From contig NC_050101.1 of the NCBI RefSeq assembly GCF_902167145.1, forward strand, positions 135,934,990 to 135,998,989: a DNA stretch of 64,000 nt. The letters run 5' to 3'. This DNA is from Zea mays (lineage: Eukaryota > Streptophyta > Magnoliopsida > Poales > Poaceae). The notes beneath the pieces were generated by a model. The model was not told the DNA's origin, did not search any database, and saw nothing but the letters and a program-made list of their open reading frames with translations. Both the position numbers and the translations under genes were made by a program. This document shows positions 22,848 through 34,354 of this stretch, one piece after another. Position 1 is the first letter of the stretch; each line of letters begins with the position of its first letter.

Positions 22848-23399
22848 TTACTAACAATAGCAATATTCACATTCATCACATGCAAAATAAAACATAGCAA
22901 TAAGTATAAACTTTGACAGCACCTACCCTACACGGGGAGGATACTAAACCTGCAGATTCAACTCACATTCACACATTTATATTCATGATAATCACATTCA
23001 ACTAACAACTAATTAAATAGCAATCAATTGGCAAATTTAATACCTCAGACTATGAGGTCGACAGTGCAGTGGGCAAGGGCAGCGCGACCTAACGGCGTCC
23101 GGGCGGCGGCGACCGGATGCGGGGCGGCCATGGGCGCCCCAGGACGGAGGAGGCCAGGGCAGGGGGCGCAGCGGCCGTGAACACGGAGGCCGGGGCGGGG
23201 CAGGTGGCGAGGGTGGCGGCGGCGGTGGCCGGAGTCGGGGCGTGGGCCACGCGGGGGCGGCGGGACGGGGGCAGGGCGTGGGCCACGCGTTGGCTAGGGG
23301 GCGGCCGGGCACGATCGCGGCCGCGACCGGGGAGGACGAGGCGGCGGCGGCCGGAGCTGAACCGTGGGCCGTGCGGGGCGACTGACCGGGGGCGGGGTG
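22848..23399. other. AT-rich then GC-rich non-coding flank
   Basis: 22848-23040 is AT-rich; 23060-23400 is very GC-rich. Open frames exist there on both strands, but they are compositional artefacts of Pro/Ala/Arg codons without motifs. It probably continues past the 28.8-kb insertion at 52241, since the hAT element split one stretch. It may be the untranslated upstream part of the MULE. Confidence 0.4.
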
Positions 23400-23825
23400 G
23401 GGGCGGCTATAGGTGTACATTCGGGCTGCCCGGCCCGGCCCGGCCCAAGCCTGAAAAGGCCCGTATTGTTTGAATTATGGGTCCGCCCGACCCGTTTGAA
23501 TTTCGGGCCGTGCCGGGCCGGCCCACGGGCCTAGCCCTCGGTCCACGACCTGGCCGTTAATTGCTTAAACGTGTCGGACTCATTTCGGGCGGCCCGAAAT
23601 TACAAAAGGCCGAAATTCACATTAGGGCTTGAAATTCACACCAGGGCCCAAAATTCACATCAGACCCCGAAATTCAAAACAAATTTAATAAAATAAATCA
23701 AAGATAAGACAAATAAATTTGACCAAAAGCAAACTTAAATATTTGTATTAAGTTACCAGAGTTATGCAATAACTACCTCGTTTACAAATCATTTTGTTAG
23801 AAAGAAAAAAGAGTATAATCAGCTC

Positions 23826-24442
23826 TGTTGGGGACTTGTTCTCAAATGCTATGAATTAAGAACAAGGCAACATAAAATGTTAAATGTTAATGCCCTTCGC
23901 CCGCCGAAGCATTATTTCCTCAAGGATTTAATGAACTTCGGACGAAGGTTAAAAACGGTGCAATTACGAAGGTTGAATCTTCGTAATCGAACTCTCAGAG
24001 ATTATATAAAACAATGCGAAATATGAAGCATTAAAGACAAGTAAATTATAAGTAAACGACATCATTTTTATATTGTATAAACTTGATGCATCCAAATATT
24101 AAATACATTTATACCTCTGCCTTGGCAAAGAGTAATTTCTGAGTGATGCGATTGCAATTACAGGAATGCGTGAACAGTAAAGGAATACTGTTCACTATTT
24201 ATAGGCACAGGACACAGCCTGTGAGGAGTTACAATCATGCCCCTCATAAAAGTTTACAACATTGACTCAGACCTTTATGGGCTAAAAAGTCATTCTATCT
24301 TTAAGTCGGTTCGACCCTTCATCTTCGGATATGTTGCAATACCGAAGCTTCATGAATGGTGCCTTCGGCGTTACGTATGAGCAGCTTTAGTCGAAGCTGT
24401 CTCTTTCTACAGGACCTTCGGCGACGAAGCATGGTCTCAACA
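23826..24442 (-). repeat. 3' LTR of element C (617 bp)
   Basis: Begins TGTTGGGGACTTG and ends GGTCTCAACA. The minus-strand polypurine tract (GAAGGGGCTAC) lies directly next to it at 24443-24453. It is near-identical to 51236-51852. Confidence 0.93.
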
Positions 24443-24669
24443 GTAGCCCCTTCGCGGTGCTAGATCGTTTTTCGTAACGAGCTTGATCCGTGAAAAAAGT
24501 CTCTTAGGCTTCAGGAAGCCGAAGGTCCGAAAAACACCTTCCCTGAGCTCGTTGTCGAGAAACGATACAGTTTCCGAGCGCGTAGCGGTCCCACCCTGCA
24601 GGATTACTATTTGGTCTCTGCGGCCCACCGCGCAGCGGGTGTGAGCAGCTGTTTGCCTGGTGTAAAAAT

Positions 24670-25981
24670 TGAAAGGGAATTAGGCTTACACCTAGTTCCT
24701 AAATAATTTTGGTGGATGAATTGACCAACACAAATAATTGGACTAACTAGTTTGCTCTAGTGTACAAGTTATACAGGTGCCAAAGGCTCAAACTTAGCCA
24801 ATAAAAAGACCAAGTATTGGGTTCAACAAAAGAGCAAAGGGACAACCGAAGGCACCTCTGGTCTGGCGCACCGGACTGTCCGGTGTGCCACCGGACAGTG
24901 TCCGGTGCACCACCGGACATGTCCGGTGCACCAAAGGACTCCAACTCAAACTCATCACCTTCGGGAATTTCTAGAGGCGACTCCGCTATAATTCACCGGA
25001 CTGTCTGGTGTACACCGGACAGTGTCCGGTGCTTCAAGGAAGAGCGGCCTCAGGAACTCGCCAGCTTCGGGAAACTTCAACGGCTGCTCCGCTATAATTC
25101 ACCGGACATGTCCGGTGTACACCGGACTGTCCGGTGTAACCGCGGGGCAACGGCTACCTCGCGCCAACGGCTACCTGCGTCGCATTAAATGCGCGCGCTG
25201 CGCACGCAGAGGTCAGGCACGCCCATGCTGGCGCACCGGACACTCAACAGTACATGTCCGGTGCGCCACCGGACATCAAGGCGGGCCCAGAAGACAGAAC
25301 TCCAACGGTCGAATCCAACGGCTTTTGGTGACGTGGCCGTCGCACCAGACTGTCCGATGCGCCATCGAATAGACAGCCTCACCAAACGGCTAGTTTGGTG
25401 GTTGAGGCTATAAATACCCCCCAACCACCCACCATTCATAGCATCCAAGTTCTCATACTTCCAACCACTTACAAGAGCTCTAGCATTCAATTCTAGATAC
25501 ACCAAAGAAATCAAATCCTCTCCCAAATTCCACACAAAGCTTTAGTGACTAGTGAGAGAGATTTGCCTGTGTTCTTTCGAGCTCTTGCGCTTGGATTGCT
25601 TTCTTCTTTCTTGATTCTTCATTGCGATCAAACTCACTTGTAATTGAGGCAAGAGACACCAATCTTGTGGTGGTCCTTGTAGGAACTTTGTGTTCCAAGT
25701 GATTGAGAAGAGAAAGCTCACTCGGTCCGAGGGACCGTTTGAGAGAGGGAAGGGTTGAAAGAGACCCGACCTTTGTGGCCTCCTCAACGGGGAGTAGGTT
25801 TGAGAGAACCGAACCTCGGTAAAACAAATCCGCGTGTCTCACTCGTTTATTCGCTTGCGATTTGTTTTGCACCCTCTCTCGCGGACTCTATTATATTTCT
25901 AACGCTAACCCGGCTTGTAGTTGTGATTATTTTTGAGAATTTCAGTTTCGCCCTATTCACCCCCCCTCTAGGCGACTTTCA
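24670..25981 (+). repeat. 5' LTR of element A (1312 bp)
   Basis: Starts TGAAAGGGAATTAGG and ends GGCGACTTTCA, immediately followed by the PBS. Palindromes of the form CCGGAC(A/T)(N)GTCCGG cluster at about 24868-24930, 25000-25035, 25098-25137 and 25235-25275. The TATA-like GCTATAAATACC at about 25408 marks the likely promoter. Confidence 0.93.
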
Positions 25982-25983
25982 AT

Positions 25984-25995
25984 TGGTATCAGAGC
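25984..25995 (+). other. Primer binding site of element A (initiator tRNA-Met)
   Basis: TGGTATCAGAGC two bases after the LTR end. Confidence 0.92.
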
Positions 25996-26028
25996 CGGTG
26001 CTTCATTAGAGCCTAACCGCTCGAAGTG

Positions 26029-28725
26029 ATGTCGGGAGATCACACCAAGAGGGAGATGGAGACCGGCGACAAGCCCACTACGAGCCAAGGGAGCACTTCA
26101 TCGGAAGAGTCCCGCACCAAGAGGAAGGAGAAGAAGAAGGACTCCTCCAAGCGGAAGGAGAAAAGATCTTCTTCTTCTCACCACAAAGAAAAGAAGGAAA
26201 AATCTTCTTCCCACAAGTCGCATCGGAAAGGCGACAAGCACAAGAGGATGAGGAAAGTGGTCTACTACGAGACCGACACTTCATCAACATCTACCTCCGA
26301 CTCCGATGCGCCGTCCGTAACTTCTAAGCGCCAAGAGCGCAAGAAGTTTAGTAAGATCCCCTTACACTATCCTCGTACATCTAGACATACTCCATTACTT
26401 TCTGTTCCATTAGGCAAACCGCCAACTTTTGATGGCGAAGATTATGCTAGGTGGAGTGATTTAATGAAATTTCATCTAACCTCACTCCACAAAAGTATAT
26501 GGAATGCTGTTGAGTTTGGAGCACAGGTACCATCCGTAGGGGATGAAGACTATGATACGGACGAAGTGGCCCAAATCGAGCACTTCAACTCCCAAGCCAC
26601 AACCATACTCCTAGCCTCTCTAAGCAAGGAGGAATACAACAAGGTCCAAGGGTTGAAGAGTGCAAAGGAGATTTGGGACCTTCTCAAGACCGCGCACGAG
26701 GGTGATGAACTCACCAAGATCACCAAGCGGGAAACGATCGAGGGGGAGCTCGGTCGCTTCCGTCTTCGCCAAGGGGAGGAGCCACAAGATATGTACAACC
26801 GGCTCAAAACCTTGGTGAACCAAGTGCGCAACCTCGGGAGTAAGAAGTGGGACGACCACGAGGTGGTTAAGGTTATTCTAAGATCTCTTATTTTCCTTAA
26901 CCCCACTCAAGTTCAATTAATTCGTGGTAATCCTAGATACACACTAATGACTCCCGAGGAAGTAATCGGGAATTTTGTGAGCTTTGAATGCATGATTAAA
27001 GGCTCAAAGAAGATCAACGAGCTTGACGAACCCTCCACGTCCGAGGCGCAACCGGTGGCATTTAAGGCGACGGAGGAGAAGAAGGAGGAGTCTACACCGA
27101 GTAGACAACCAATTGACGCCTCCAAGCTCGACAATGAGGAGATGGCTTTAATCATCAAAAGCTTTCGCCAAATCCTCAAGCAATGGAGGGGGAAGGACTA
27201 CAAACCCCGCTCCAAGAAAGTGTGCTACAAGTGTGGTAAGCCCGGTCATTTTATTGCAAAATGTCCTATATCTAGTGACAGTGACAGGGGCGACGACAAG
27301 AAGGGAAAGAGGAGAGAAAAGAAGAAGTACTACAAGAAGAGGGGCGGCGATGCCCATGTTTGCCGGGAGTGGGACTCCGACGAGAGCTCCACCGAGTCCT
27401 CCTCCAACGAGGACGCCGCCAACATCGCCGTCACAAAGGGACTCCTCTTCCCCAACGTCGGCCACAAGTGCCTCATGGCAAAGGACGGCAAAAGGAAGAA
27501 GGTTAAATCTAAATCCTCCACTAAATATGAATCTTCTAGTGATGATAATGATAGTGATGAGGAAAATAATTTGCGTACCCTTTTTGCCGACCTAAACATG
27601 CAACAAAAAGAAAAATTAAATGAATTGATTAGTGCCATCCATGAGAAGGATGATCTCTTGGACTCCCAAGAGGACTTCCTAATCAAGGAAAATAAAAAGC
27701 ATGTTAAGGTTAAAAATGCTTATGCTCTACAAGTTGAAAAATGTGAAAAATTGTCTAGTGAGCTAAGCACTTGCCATGAGATCATTGATAACCTTAGAAA
27801 TGAAAATGCTAGTTTAATTGCTAAGGTTGATTCTCATGTTTGTGATGTTTCAAATCCCAATCTTAGAAATGATAATGTTGCTTTGCTTGCTAAGATTGAA
27901 GAATTAAACATCTCTCTTGATAGCCTTAGGATTGAAAATGAAAAATTAATTGCTAAGGCTAAAGATTTTGATGTTTGCAATGTTACTATTTCTAACCTTA
28001 GAAATGAGAATGATATACTACATGCTAAGGTTGTAGAATTAAAATCCTGTAAACCCTCTACATCTACCGTTGAGCATGTTTCTATTTGCACTAGATGTAG
28101 AGATGTTGACATCAATGCTATTCATGATCACATGGCTTTAATTAAACAACAAAATGATCATATAGCCATATTAGATGCTAAAATTGCCGAGCATAACTTA
28201 GAAAATGAAAAGTTTAAATTTGCTAGAAGTATGCTCTATAATGGGAGACGCCCTGGCATCAAGGATGGCATTGGCTTCCAAAGGGGAGACAATGTCAAAC
28301 TTAATGCCCCTCCTAAAAACTTGTCTAACTTTGTTAAGGGGAAGGCTCCCATGCCTCAGGATAACGAGGGTTACATTTTGTACCCTGCCGGTTATCCCGA
28401 GAGCAAAATTAGGAGAACTCATTCTAGGAAGTCTCACTCTGGCCCTAACCATGCTTTTATGTATAAGGGTGAGACATCTAGCTCTAGGCAACCAACCCGT
28501 GCCAAGTTGCCTAGAAAGAAAACTCCTATTGCATCAAATGACCATAGCATTTCATTTAAAACTTTTGATGCATCTTATGTTTTGACTAACAAATCCGGCA
28601 AAGTAGTTGCCAAGTTTGTTGGGGGCAAACACAAGGGCTCCAAGACTTGTGTTTGGGTACCCAAAGTTCTTGTTTCTAATGCCAAAGGATCCAAAACCGT
28701 TTGGGTACCTAAAGTCAAGAACTAA
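26029..28725 (+). CDS. Gag of Sirevirus A
   Basis: 898 residues from the ATG at 26029 (MSGDHTKREM). The N-terminus is Lys/Ser-rich and highly charged. A copia-type Gag core follows, with FDGEDYARWSDLMKFHL (about 135-155) and YNRLKTLVNQVRNLG. The zinc knuckle CYKCGKPGHFIAKC starts at residue 399. Downstream is an acidic Ser/Asp stretch and a long coiled-coil-like region (about 520-730) of repeated NLRNEN-type units, then a basic tail ending WVPKVKN. The large coiled-coil Gag is typical of Sireviruses and makes the particle. The stop TAA is followed after 13 nt by the pol frame, which is shifted by one base. Confidence 0.93.
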   Translation: MSGDHTKREMETGDKPTTSQGSTSSEESRTKRKEKKKDSSKRKEKRSSSSHHKEKKEKSSSHKSHRKGDKHKRMRKVVYYETDTSSTSTSDSDAPSVTSKRQERKKFSKIPLHYPRTSRHTPLLSVPLGKPPTFDGEDYARWSDLMKFHLTSLHKSIWNAVEFGAQVPSVGDEDYDTDEVAQIEHFNSQATTILLASLSKEEYNKVQGLKSAKEIWDLLKTAHEGDELTKITKRETIEGELGRFRLRQGEEPQDMYNRLKTLVNQVRNLGSKKWDDHEVVKVILRSLIFLNPTQVQLIRGNPRYTLMTPEEVIGNFVSFECMIKGSKKINELDEPSTSEAQPVAFKATEEKKEESTPSRQPIDASKLDNEEMALIIKSFRQILKQWRGKDYKPRSKKVCYKCGKPGHFIAKCPISSDSDRGDDKKGKRREKKKYYKKRGGDAHVCREWDSDESSTESSSNEDAANIAVTKGLLFPNVGHKCLMAKDGKRKKVKSKSSTKYESSSDDNDSDEENNLRTLFADLNMQQKEKLNELISAIHEKDDLLDSQEDFLIKENKKHVKVKNAYALQVEKCEKLSSELSTCHEIIDNLRNENASLIAKVDSHVCDVSNPNLRNDNVALLAKIEELNISLDSLRIENEKLIAKAKDFDVCNVTISNLRNENDILHAKVVELKSCKPSTSTVEHVSICTRCRDVDINAIHDHMALIKQQNDHIAILDAKIAEHNLENEKFKFARSMLYNGRRPGIKDGIGFQRGDNVKLNAPPKNLSNFVKGKAPMPQDNEGYILYPAGYPESKIRRTHSRKSHSGPNHAFMYKGETSSSRQPTRAKLPRKKTPIASNDHSISFKTFDASYVLTNKSGKVVAKFVGGKHKGSKTCVWVPKVLVSNAKGSKTVWVPKVKN

Positions 28726-28738
28726 AATTGTTTTGTAG

Positions 28739-31700
28739 GTTTATGCATCCGGGGGCTCAAGTTGGATACTCGACAGCGGGTGCACAAACCACATGACAGG
28801 GGAGAAGAAGATGTTCTCCTCATATGAGAAAAACCAAGATCCCCAACGAGCTATCACATTCGGGGATGGAAACCAAGGTTTGGTCAAAGGTTTGGGTAAA
28901 ATAGCTATATCTCCTGACCATTCCATTTCCAATGTTTTTCTTGTAGATTCTTTAGATTACAATTTGCTTTCCGTATCCCAATTATGTCAAATGGGCTACA
29001 ACTGTCTTTTCACTGATGTAGGTGTCACTGTCTTTAGAAGAAGTGATGATTCAATAGCATTTAAGGGAGTGTTAGAGGGTCAGCTATACTTGGTAGATTT
29101 TGATAGAGCCGAACTCGACACTTGCTTAATTGCTAGGACTAACATGGGCTGGCTATGGCATCGCCGACTAGCACATGTTGGGATGAAGAATCTTCACAAG
29201 CTTCTAAAGGGAGAACACATTTTAGGATTAACAAATGTTCATTTTAAGAAAGACAGGGTTTGTAGCGCATGCCAAGCAGGAAAGCAAGTTGGTACCCATC
29301 ATCCACACAAGAACACCATGACGACCGACAGGCCGCTTGAGCTACTCCACATGGATCTATTCGGCCCGATTGCTTACATAAGCATCGGCGGGAGTAAGTA
29401 TTGTCTTGTAATAGTGGATGATTATTCTCGCTTCACTTGGGTGTTCTTTTTGCAGGAAAAATCCCATACCCAAGAGACCTTAAAGGGATTCTTAAGACGG
29501 GCTCAAAATGAGTTCGGCTTAAGGATCAAGAAAATTAGAAGCGACAACGGGACGGAGTTCAAGAACTCTCAAATTGAAGGCTTCCTTGAGGAGGAGGGCA
29601 TCAAGCATGAGTTCTCTTCTCCCTACACTCCACAACAAAATGGTGTAGTGGAGAGGAAGAATCGAACTCTATTGGACATGGCAAGAACCATGCTTGATGA
29701 GTACAAGACACCGGATCGGTTTTGGGCTGAGGCGGTCAACACCGCTTGCTACGCCATCAACCGGTTATATCTACACCGAATCCTCAAGAAGACATCTTAT
29801 GAACTCCTAACCGGTAAAAAGCCCAATATTTCATATTTTAGAGTTTTTGGTAGCAAATGCTTTATTCTTGTTAAAAGAGGTAGAAAATCTAAATTTGCTC
29901 CTAAAACTGTAGAAGGCTTTTTACTAGGATATGACTCAAACACAAGGGCATATAGAGTCTTTAACAAGTCCTCAGGACTTGTTGAAGTTTCTTGTGACGT
30001 TGTGTTTGATGAGACTAACGGCTCTCAAGTAGAGCAAGTTGATCTTGATGAGATAGGTGAAGAACAGGCTCCATGCATAGCGCTAAGGAACATGTCCATT
30101 GGGGATGTGTGTCCTAAGGAATCCGAAGAGCCTCCACATGCACAAGATCAACCATCCTCCTCCACGCAAGCATCTCCACCAACCCAAAATGAGGGCGAGG
30201 CTCAAGTTGATGAAGGAGAAGATCAAATAGATGAGCCCCCTCAAGATGATGGCAATAATCAAGGGGGAGATGCAAATAATGAAGACAAGGAGGATGAACA
30301 ACCAAGGCCGCCACACCCAAGAGTCCACCAAGCAATACAACGAGATCACCCCGTCGACACCATCCTCGGCGACATTCATAAGGGGGTAACCACTCGATCT
30401 CGGGTTGCACATTTTTGTAAGCACTACTCTTTTGTTTCCTCTATTGAGCCACACAGGGTAGAGGAAGCACTCCAAGATTCGGATTGGGTGATGGCGATGC
30501 AAGAGGAGCTCAACAACTTCACAAGGAACGAGGTATGGCATTTAGTTCCATGTCCTAACCAAAATGTTGTAGGAACCAAATGGGTCTTCCGCAACAAACA
30601 AGACGAGCATGGTGTGGTGACAAGGAACAAAGCCCGACTCGTGGCCAAGGGGTATTCACAAGTCGAAGGTTTGGATTTTGGTGAAACCTATGCACCCGTA
30701 GCTAGGCTTGAGTCAATTCGCATATTATTAGCCTATGCTACTTACCATGGCTTCAAGCTTTACCAAATGGACGTGAAGAGTGCTTTCCTCAATGGACCAA
30801 TCAAGGAAGAGGTCTATGTTGAGCAACCTCCCGGCTTTGAAGACAGTGAGTATCCTAATCATGTCTATAGGCTCTCTAAGGCGCTTTATGGGCTCAAGCA
30901 AGCCCCAAGAGCGTGGTATGAATGCCTTAGAGATTTCCTTATTGCTAATGGCTTCAAAGTCGGCAAGGCCGATCCTACTTTGTTCACTAAAACTCTTGAC
31001 AATGATTTGTTCGTATGCCAAATTTATGTTGATGATATCATATTTGGGTCTACTAACGAATCTACATGTGAAGAATTTAGTAGGATCATGACACAGAAAT
31101 TCGAGATGTCTATGATGGGGGAGTTGAAGTATTTTCTAGGATTCCAAGTCAAGCAACTCCAAGAAGGCACCTTCATTTGCCAAACAAAGTACACTCAAGA
31201 CATTCTAACCAAGTTTGGAATGAAGGATGCCAAGCCCATCAAAACACTCATGGGAACAAACGGGCATCTCGACCTCGACACGGGAGGTAAGTCCGTGGAT
31301 CAAAAGGTATACCGGTCGATGATAGGTTCATTGCTTTATTTATGTGCATCTCGACCGGACATTATGCTTTCCGTTTGCATGTGTGCAAGATTCCAATCCG
31401 ACCCTAAGGAATCTCACCTTACGGTCGTAAAACGAATCTTGAGATATTTGGCTTATACTCCTAAGTTTGGGCTTTGGTACCCTCGGGGATCCACATTTGA
31501 TTTGATTGGTTATTCGGATGCCGATTGGGCGGGGTGTAAGATTAATAGGAAGAGCACATCGGGGACTTGCCAGTTCTTGGGAAGATCCTTGGTGTCTTGG
31601 GCTTCAAAGAATCAAAATTCGGTCGCTCTTTCTACCGCCGAAGCTGAGTACATTGCCGCAGGCCATTGTTGCGCGCAATTGCTTTGGATGAGGCAAACCC

Positions 31701-31981
31701 TGCGGGACTACAGTTACAAATTAACCAAAGTCCCTTTGCTATGTGATAATGAGAGTGCAATCCGCATGGCGGATAATCCCGTTGAGCATAGCCGCACTAA
31801 ACACATAGCCATTCGGTATCATTTTCTTAGGGATCACCAACAAAAGGGGGATATCGAGATTGCATACATTAACACTAAAGATCAATTAGCCGATATCTTT
31901 ACCAAGCCTCTTGATGAACAAACTTTTACCAAACTTAGGCATGAGCTCAATATTCTTGATTCAAGAAATTTCTTTTGCTAA
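28739..31981 (+). CDS. Pol of Sirevirus A (protease, integrase, RT, RNase H)
   Basis: 1080 residues if read from GTT at 28739. A TAG in the same frame precedes this codon directly, and the first ATG is at 28793, which would lose the protease active site. Motifs: protease [11 protein letters not shown] (D12); integrase HHCC ([13 protein letters not shown] .. CSACQAGK) and catalytic core ([25 protein letters not shown]); [13 protein letters not shown] and YVDD at 763-766; RNase H with [16 protein letters not shown] and DNESAI. No internal stop was found. It produces the enzymes for reverse transcription and integration. How it is translated is unclear (see findings). Confidence 0.92.
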   Translation, partial: VYASGGSSWILDSGCTNHMTGEKKMFSSYEKNQDPQRAITFGDGNQGLVKGLGKIAISPDHSISNVFLVDSLDYNLLSVSQLCQMGYNCLFTDVGVTVFRRSDDSIAFKGVLEGQLYLVDFDRAELDTCLIARTNMGWLWHRRLAHVGMKNLHKLLKGEHILGLTNVHFKKDRVCSACQAGKQVGTHHPHKNTMTTDRPLELLHMDLFGPIAYISIGGSKYCLVIVDDYSRFTWVFFLQEKSHTQETLKGFLRRAQNEFGLRIKKIRSDNGTEFKNSQIEGFLEEEGIKHEFSSPYTPQQNGVVERKNRTLLDMARTMLDEYKTPDRFWAEAVNTACYAINRLYLHRILKKTSYELLTGKKPNISYFRVFGSKCFILVKRGRKSKFAPKTVEGFLLGYDSNTRAYRVFNKSSGLVEVSCDVVFDETNGSQVEQVDLDEIGEEQAPCIALRNMSIGDVCPKESEEPPHAQDQPSSSTQASPPTQNEGEAQVDEGEDQIDEPPQDDGNNQGGDANNEDKEDEQPRPPHPRVHQAIQRDHPVDTILGDIHKGVTTRSRVAHFCKHYSFVSSIEPHRVEEALQDSDWVMAMQEELNNFTRNEVWHLVPCPNQNVVGTKWVFRNKQDEHGVVTRNKARLVAKGYSQVEGLDFGETYAPVARLESIRILLAYATYHGFKLYQMDVKSAFLNGPIKEEVYVEQPPGFEDSEYPNHVYRLSKALYGLKQAPRAWYECLRDFLIANGFKVGKADPTLFTKTLDNDLFVCQIYVDDIIFGSTNESTCEEFSRIMTQKFEMSMMGELKYFLGFQVKQLQEGTFICQTKYTQDILTKFGMKDAKPIKTLMGTNGHLDLDTGGKSVDQKVYRSMIGSLLYLCASRPDIMLSVCMCARFQSDPKESHLTVVKRILRYLAYTPKFGLWYPRGSTFDLIGYSDADWAGCKINRKSTSGTCQFLGRSLVSWASKNQNSVALSTAEAEYIAAGHCCAQLLWMRQTLRDYSYKLTKVPLLCDNESAIRMADNPVEHSRTKHIAIRYHFLRDHQQKGDIEIAYINTKDQLADIFTKPLDEQTFTKLRHELNILDSRNFFC

Positions 31982-32259
31982 TTTGCACACATAGCTCATG
32001 GATATACCTTTGATCATGTCTCTTTTCTATATGCTATGACTAATGTGTTTTCAAGTCTATTTCAAACCAAGTCATAGATATATTGAAAGGGAATTGGAGT
32101 CTTCGGCGAAGACAAGGCTTCCACTCCACTCTACTACTCATCCTTTGCCGTCGCTCCGCATCGCTCTCCAACTTTGGTATAATCTTCACTCATTTATTAT
32201 ATGACCAAAGGAGGAGAAAGTATTTCGTAGGGCTCTAATGATTCCGTTTTTGGCGATTC

Positions 32260-32785
32260 ATGCCAAAGGGGGAGAAAATATGAGCCCAAAGCAAAAGGAC
32301 CGCACCACCACCTAATTTTAAAATTTGGAGATTTTCAATTGATCAATTTCAAATTGGTATCTTATTATGTTCAAAGGGGGAGTAAGTAGTTTTTCAAAAA
32401 TGGATACATCAAAACCCTCTTGAACACCAAGAGGAGAATCTCATTTAGGGGGAGTTTTGTTTAGTCAAAGGAAAAGCATTTGAAACAGGGGGAGAAAATT
32501 TCAAATCTTGAAAAATGCTTCGCAAAATCTTATTCATTTACCTTTGACTATTTGCAAAAGAACTTTGAAAAGGATTTACAAAAACACTTTACAAAAACAA
32601 AACATGTGGTGCAAGTGTGGTCCAATATGTCAAAAACAAAGAAACAATCCATGCACATCATGTAAGTACTTTTATTGGCTCAACTCCAAGCAACCTTTGC
32701 ACTTACATTATGCAAACTAGTTCAATTATGCACTTCTATATTTGCTTTGGTTTGTGTTGGCATCAATCACCAAAAAGGGGGAGAT
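32260..32785 (+). other. Repeated polypurine tracts of element A
   Basis: Five G-rich purine runs of the type AAGGGGGAG lie between pol and the 3' LTR: about 32263, 32376, 32446, 32487 and the terminal one at about 32773-32784 adjoining the LTR. The region between 31982 and 32785 has no supported ORF, so no env-like gene is present. Multiple PPTs are a described Sirevirus feature. Confidence 0.8.
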
Positions 32786-34115
32786 TGAAAGGGAATTAGG
32801 CTTACACCTAGTTCCTAAATAATTTTGGTGGATGAATTGGCCAACACAAATAATTGGACTAACTAGTTTGCTCTAGTGTACAAGTTATACAGGTGCCAAA
32901 GGCTCAAACTTAGCCAATAAAAAGACCAAGTATTGGGTTCAACAAAAGAGCAAAGGGACAACCGAAGACACCTCTGGTCTGGCGCACCGGACTGTCCGGT
33001 GTGCCACCGGACAGTGTCCGGTGCACCACCGGACATGTCCGGTGCACCAAAGGACTCCAACTCAAACTCATCACCTTCAGGAATTTCCAGAGGCGACTCC
33101 GCTATAATTCACCGGACTGTCCGGTGTACACCGGACAGTGTCCGGTGCTTCAAGGAAGCGGCCTCAGGAACTCGCCAGCTTCGGGAAACTGCAACGGCTG
33201 CTCCGCTATAATTCACCGGACATGTCCGGTGTACACCGGACTGTCCGGTGTAACCGCGGGGCAACGGCTACCTCGCGCCAACGGCTACCTGCGTCGCATT
33301 AAATGCGCGCGCTGCGCGCGCAGAGGTCAGGCACGCCCATGCTGGCGCACCGGACACTCAATAGTACATGTCTGGTGCGCCACCGGACATCAAGGTGGGC
33401 CCAGAAGACAGAACTCCAACGGTCGAATCCAACGGCTTTTGGTGACGTGGCCGTTGCACCGGACATGTCCGGTGTGCACCGGACTGTCCGGTGCGCCATC
33501 GAACAGACAGCCTCACCAAACGGCTAGTTTGGTGGTTGGGGCTATAAATACCCCCCAACCACCCACCATTCATAGCATCCAAGTTCTCATACTTCCAACC
33601 ACTTACAAGAGCTCTAGCATTCAATTCTAGATACACCAAAGAAATCAAATCCTCTCCCAAATTCCACACAAAGCTTTAGTGACTAGTGAGAGAGATTTGC
33701 TTGTGTTCTTTCGAGCTCTTGCGCTTGGATTGCTTTCTTCTTTCTTGATTCTTCATTGCGATCAAACTCACTTGTAATTGAGGCAAGAGACACCAATCTT
33801 GTGGTGGTCCTTGTAGGAACTTTGTGTTCCAAGTGATTGAGAAGAGAAAGCTCACTCGGTCCGAGGGACCGTTTGAGATAGGGAAGGTTTGAAAGAGACC
33901 CGGCCTTTGTGGCCTCCTCAACGGGGAGTAGGTTTGAGAGAACCGAACCTCGGTAAAACAAATCCGCGTGCCTCACTCGTTTATTCGCTTGCGATTTGTT
34001 TTGCACCCTCTCTCGCGGACTCTATTATATTTCTAACGCTAACCCGGCTTGTAGTTGTGATTATTTTTGAGAATTTCAGTTTCGCCCTATTCACCCCCCC
34101 TCTAGGCGACTTTCA
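32786..34115 (+). repeat. 3' LTR of element A (1330 bp)
   Basis: Same ends as the 5' LTR. It carries one extra 20-bp palindromic unit at about 33460-33480 and lacks 2 bp near 33158, which accounts for the 18-bp length difference. Confidence 0.93.
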
Positions 34116-34150
34116 AAAATCCTGACGATTCACCTTCTTACCTGCAGTAC

Positions 34151-34158
34151 TATATAAA
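34151..34158 (+). promoter_or_regulatory. TATA box for the antisense gene of element C
   Basis: TATATAAA on the plus strand, about 200 bp before the first ATG (34355) of the plus-strand gene carried by minus-strand element C. Nothing else in the leader resembles a core promoter. Confidence 0.5.
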
Positions 34159-34354
34159 CAGACGGGTAGGTGTGAAGTTACCACAACATTCATTGTTATT
34201 GCACTGTTTTGCTGCCAAAATTTTTAACCATAGCCGAAGCTTGACTCTCGCAATCAGACGAAGCTCCAGTTTAGAGCCTACTTCGTCAGAAGAAAAGCTT
34301 CGAGAGAAGAAGTTATTTAGTTCCCAAGAAATCTTTCAAGAAATTCAGAATTAA

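Larger units (their letters stand above)
24670..34115 (+). mobile_element. Element A: Sirevirus (Ty1/copia), Ji-type LTR
   Basis: Plus-strand element of 9446 bp inserted between C's antisense gene and its 3' LTR, flanked by AAAAT at 24665-24669 and 34116-34120. It shows Sirevirus hallmarks: large gag, copia domain order (protease, integrase, RT, RNase H), repeated CACCGGAC/GTCCGGTG palindromes in the LTR and several polypurine tracts. The LTRs differ by about 20 substitutions over 1.3 kb plus one 20-bp and one 2-bp indel. The Ji family name is from recognition of the LTR start and is tentative. Confidence 0.93.

Noticed and set aside
23037..23473. Pro-rich ORFs in the GC-rich flank of the hAT-like element
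   Set aside because: Compositional artefact. No start context, splice structure or domain, and the frames run into the hAT terminal repeat.
24868..25275. CRISPR-like array from the regularly recurring palindromes
   Set aside because: Spacing is irregular, units are palindromes with no unique spacers, and the host is a plant. It matches the known Sirevirus LTR motif.
24817..25372. ORFs rich in GAPD/TGQSGA repeats in Sirevirus LTRs (also at 32933-33669, 41105-41628 and 48729-49316)
   Set aside because: They are translations of the CACCGGAC/GTCCGGTG palindromes and differ between the paired LTRs because of unit gain or loss.
31982..32785. Possible env-like gene downstream of pol in Sirevirus A
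   Set aside because: Only short frames without signal peptide or membrane segment. The region is explained by repeated polypurine tracts.
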